Positions 10,764 through 10,811 of a DNA stretch of 10,811 nucleotides are shown here, in pieces. A program made the position numbers and the translations under genes. The DNA is from SXXH01 sp041165735 (GTDB lineage: Bacteria > Planctomycetota > UBA1135 > GCA-002686595): assembly GCA_046341775.1 (NCBI GenBank), contig JBKDQQ010000132.1, forward strand, positions 1 to 10,811, read 5' to 3'. The notes beneath the pieces were generated by a model that saw nothing but the letters and a program-made list of their open reading frames with translations, ran no database searches and was not told the origin of the DNA. Each line of letters begins with the position of its first letter. The first letter of the stretch is position 1.

Positions 10764-10811
10764 TCACGGCCGCGGCTCGAAGCGCAGCAAGCTGCCGCGT
10801 TCCCACACCGC
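10764..10811 (-). CDS. Probable C-terminal end of a gene entering from the right edge
   Basis: Read from the right edge on the minus strand, AVWERGSLLRFEPRP is followed by TGA at 10766-10764. Only fifteen codons are visible, so no family can be named. The convergent hairpin just past the stop supports a gene ending here. Another minus frame is also open for 27 codons to a TGA inside that hairpin, so the frame choice is uncertain. Confidence 0.35.
   Translation of the reverse strand, partial: AVWERGSLLRFEPRP

Overview
The window is GC-rich throughout (roughly 70% by eye). It carries six protein-coding genes, two of them cut by the window edges. No RNA genes, CRISPR arrays, insertion sequences or phage genes were seen. 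Three things together suggest an environmental Gram-negative bacterium of the planctomycete type: several secreted proteins, including a lamin-tail-domain protein and a multiheme cytochrome c with a C-terminal beta domain of a style I associate with planctomycetes; a giant kinase/sigma-54 regulator; and weak Shine-Dalgarno sequences at several starts. A myxobacterial or acidobacterial origin cannot be excluded from sequence alone.

Layout. (1) Positions 1-534, minus strand: the N-terminal part of a secreted lamin-tail-domain protein that runs off the left edge. (2) Positions 535-846: a divergent control region with a tandem 9-bp repeat and two dyads. (3) Positions 847-2946, plus: a secreted pentaheme cytochrome c. 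(4) Positions 2947-3047: a structured leader in which a 14-bp GC hairpin competes with a 13-bp helix that would bury the ribosome binding site of the next gene. (5) Positions 3048-3848, plus: a small membrane-anchored AsmA-like protein. (6) Positions 3891-8693, minus: a 1600-residue regulator with, in order, a degenerate Ser/Thr kinase domain, a P-loop-less STAND/AAA-like domain with winged helix, TPR-like repeats, a GAF domain, a complete sigma-54 AAA+ activator domain and a Fis-type HTH. (7) Positions 8694-8912: a divergent promoter region with a perfect palindrome and a sigma-54-like -24/-12 candidate. (8) Positions 8913-10688, plus: a secreted protein with beta-propeller-like repeats, not recognised further. 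(9) Positions 10689-10763: a convergent terminator region. (10) Positions 10764-10811, minus: the probable last codons of another gene.

How the parts may work together. The cytochrome and AsmA-like genes are co-directional and probably co-transcribed, with the leader between them able to tune the second gene. The giant regulator has every element needed to remodel sigma-54 RNA polymerase but has no receiver domain, so its input should come through the kinase-like, STAND-like, TPR and GAF modules. The palindrome and the sigma-54-like promoter between it and the divergent secreted propeller gene make that gene its most economical target. This link is an inference from position and motif, not shown by the sequence. 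The regulator locus, with its output promoter next door, is the part most likely to be a little-described system.
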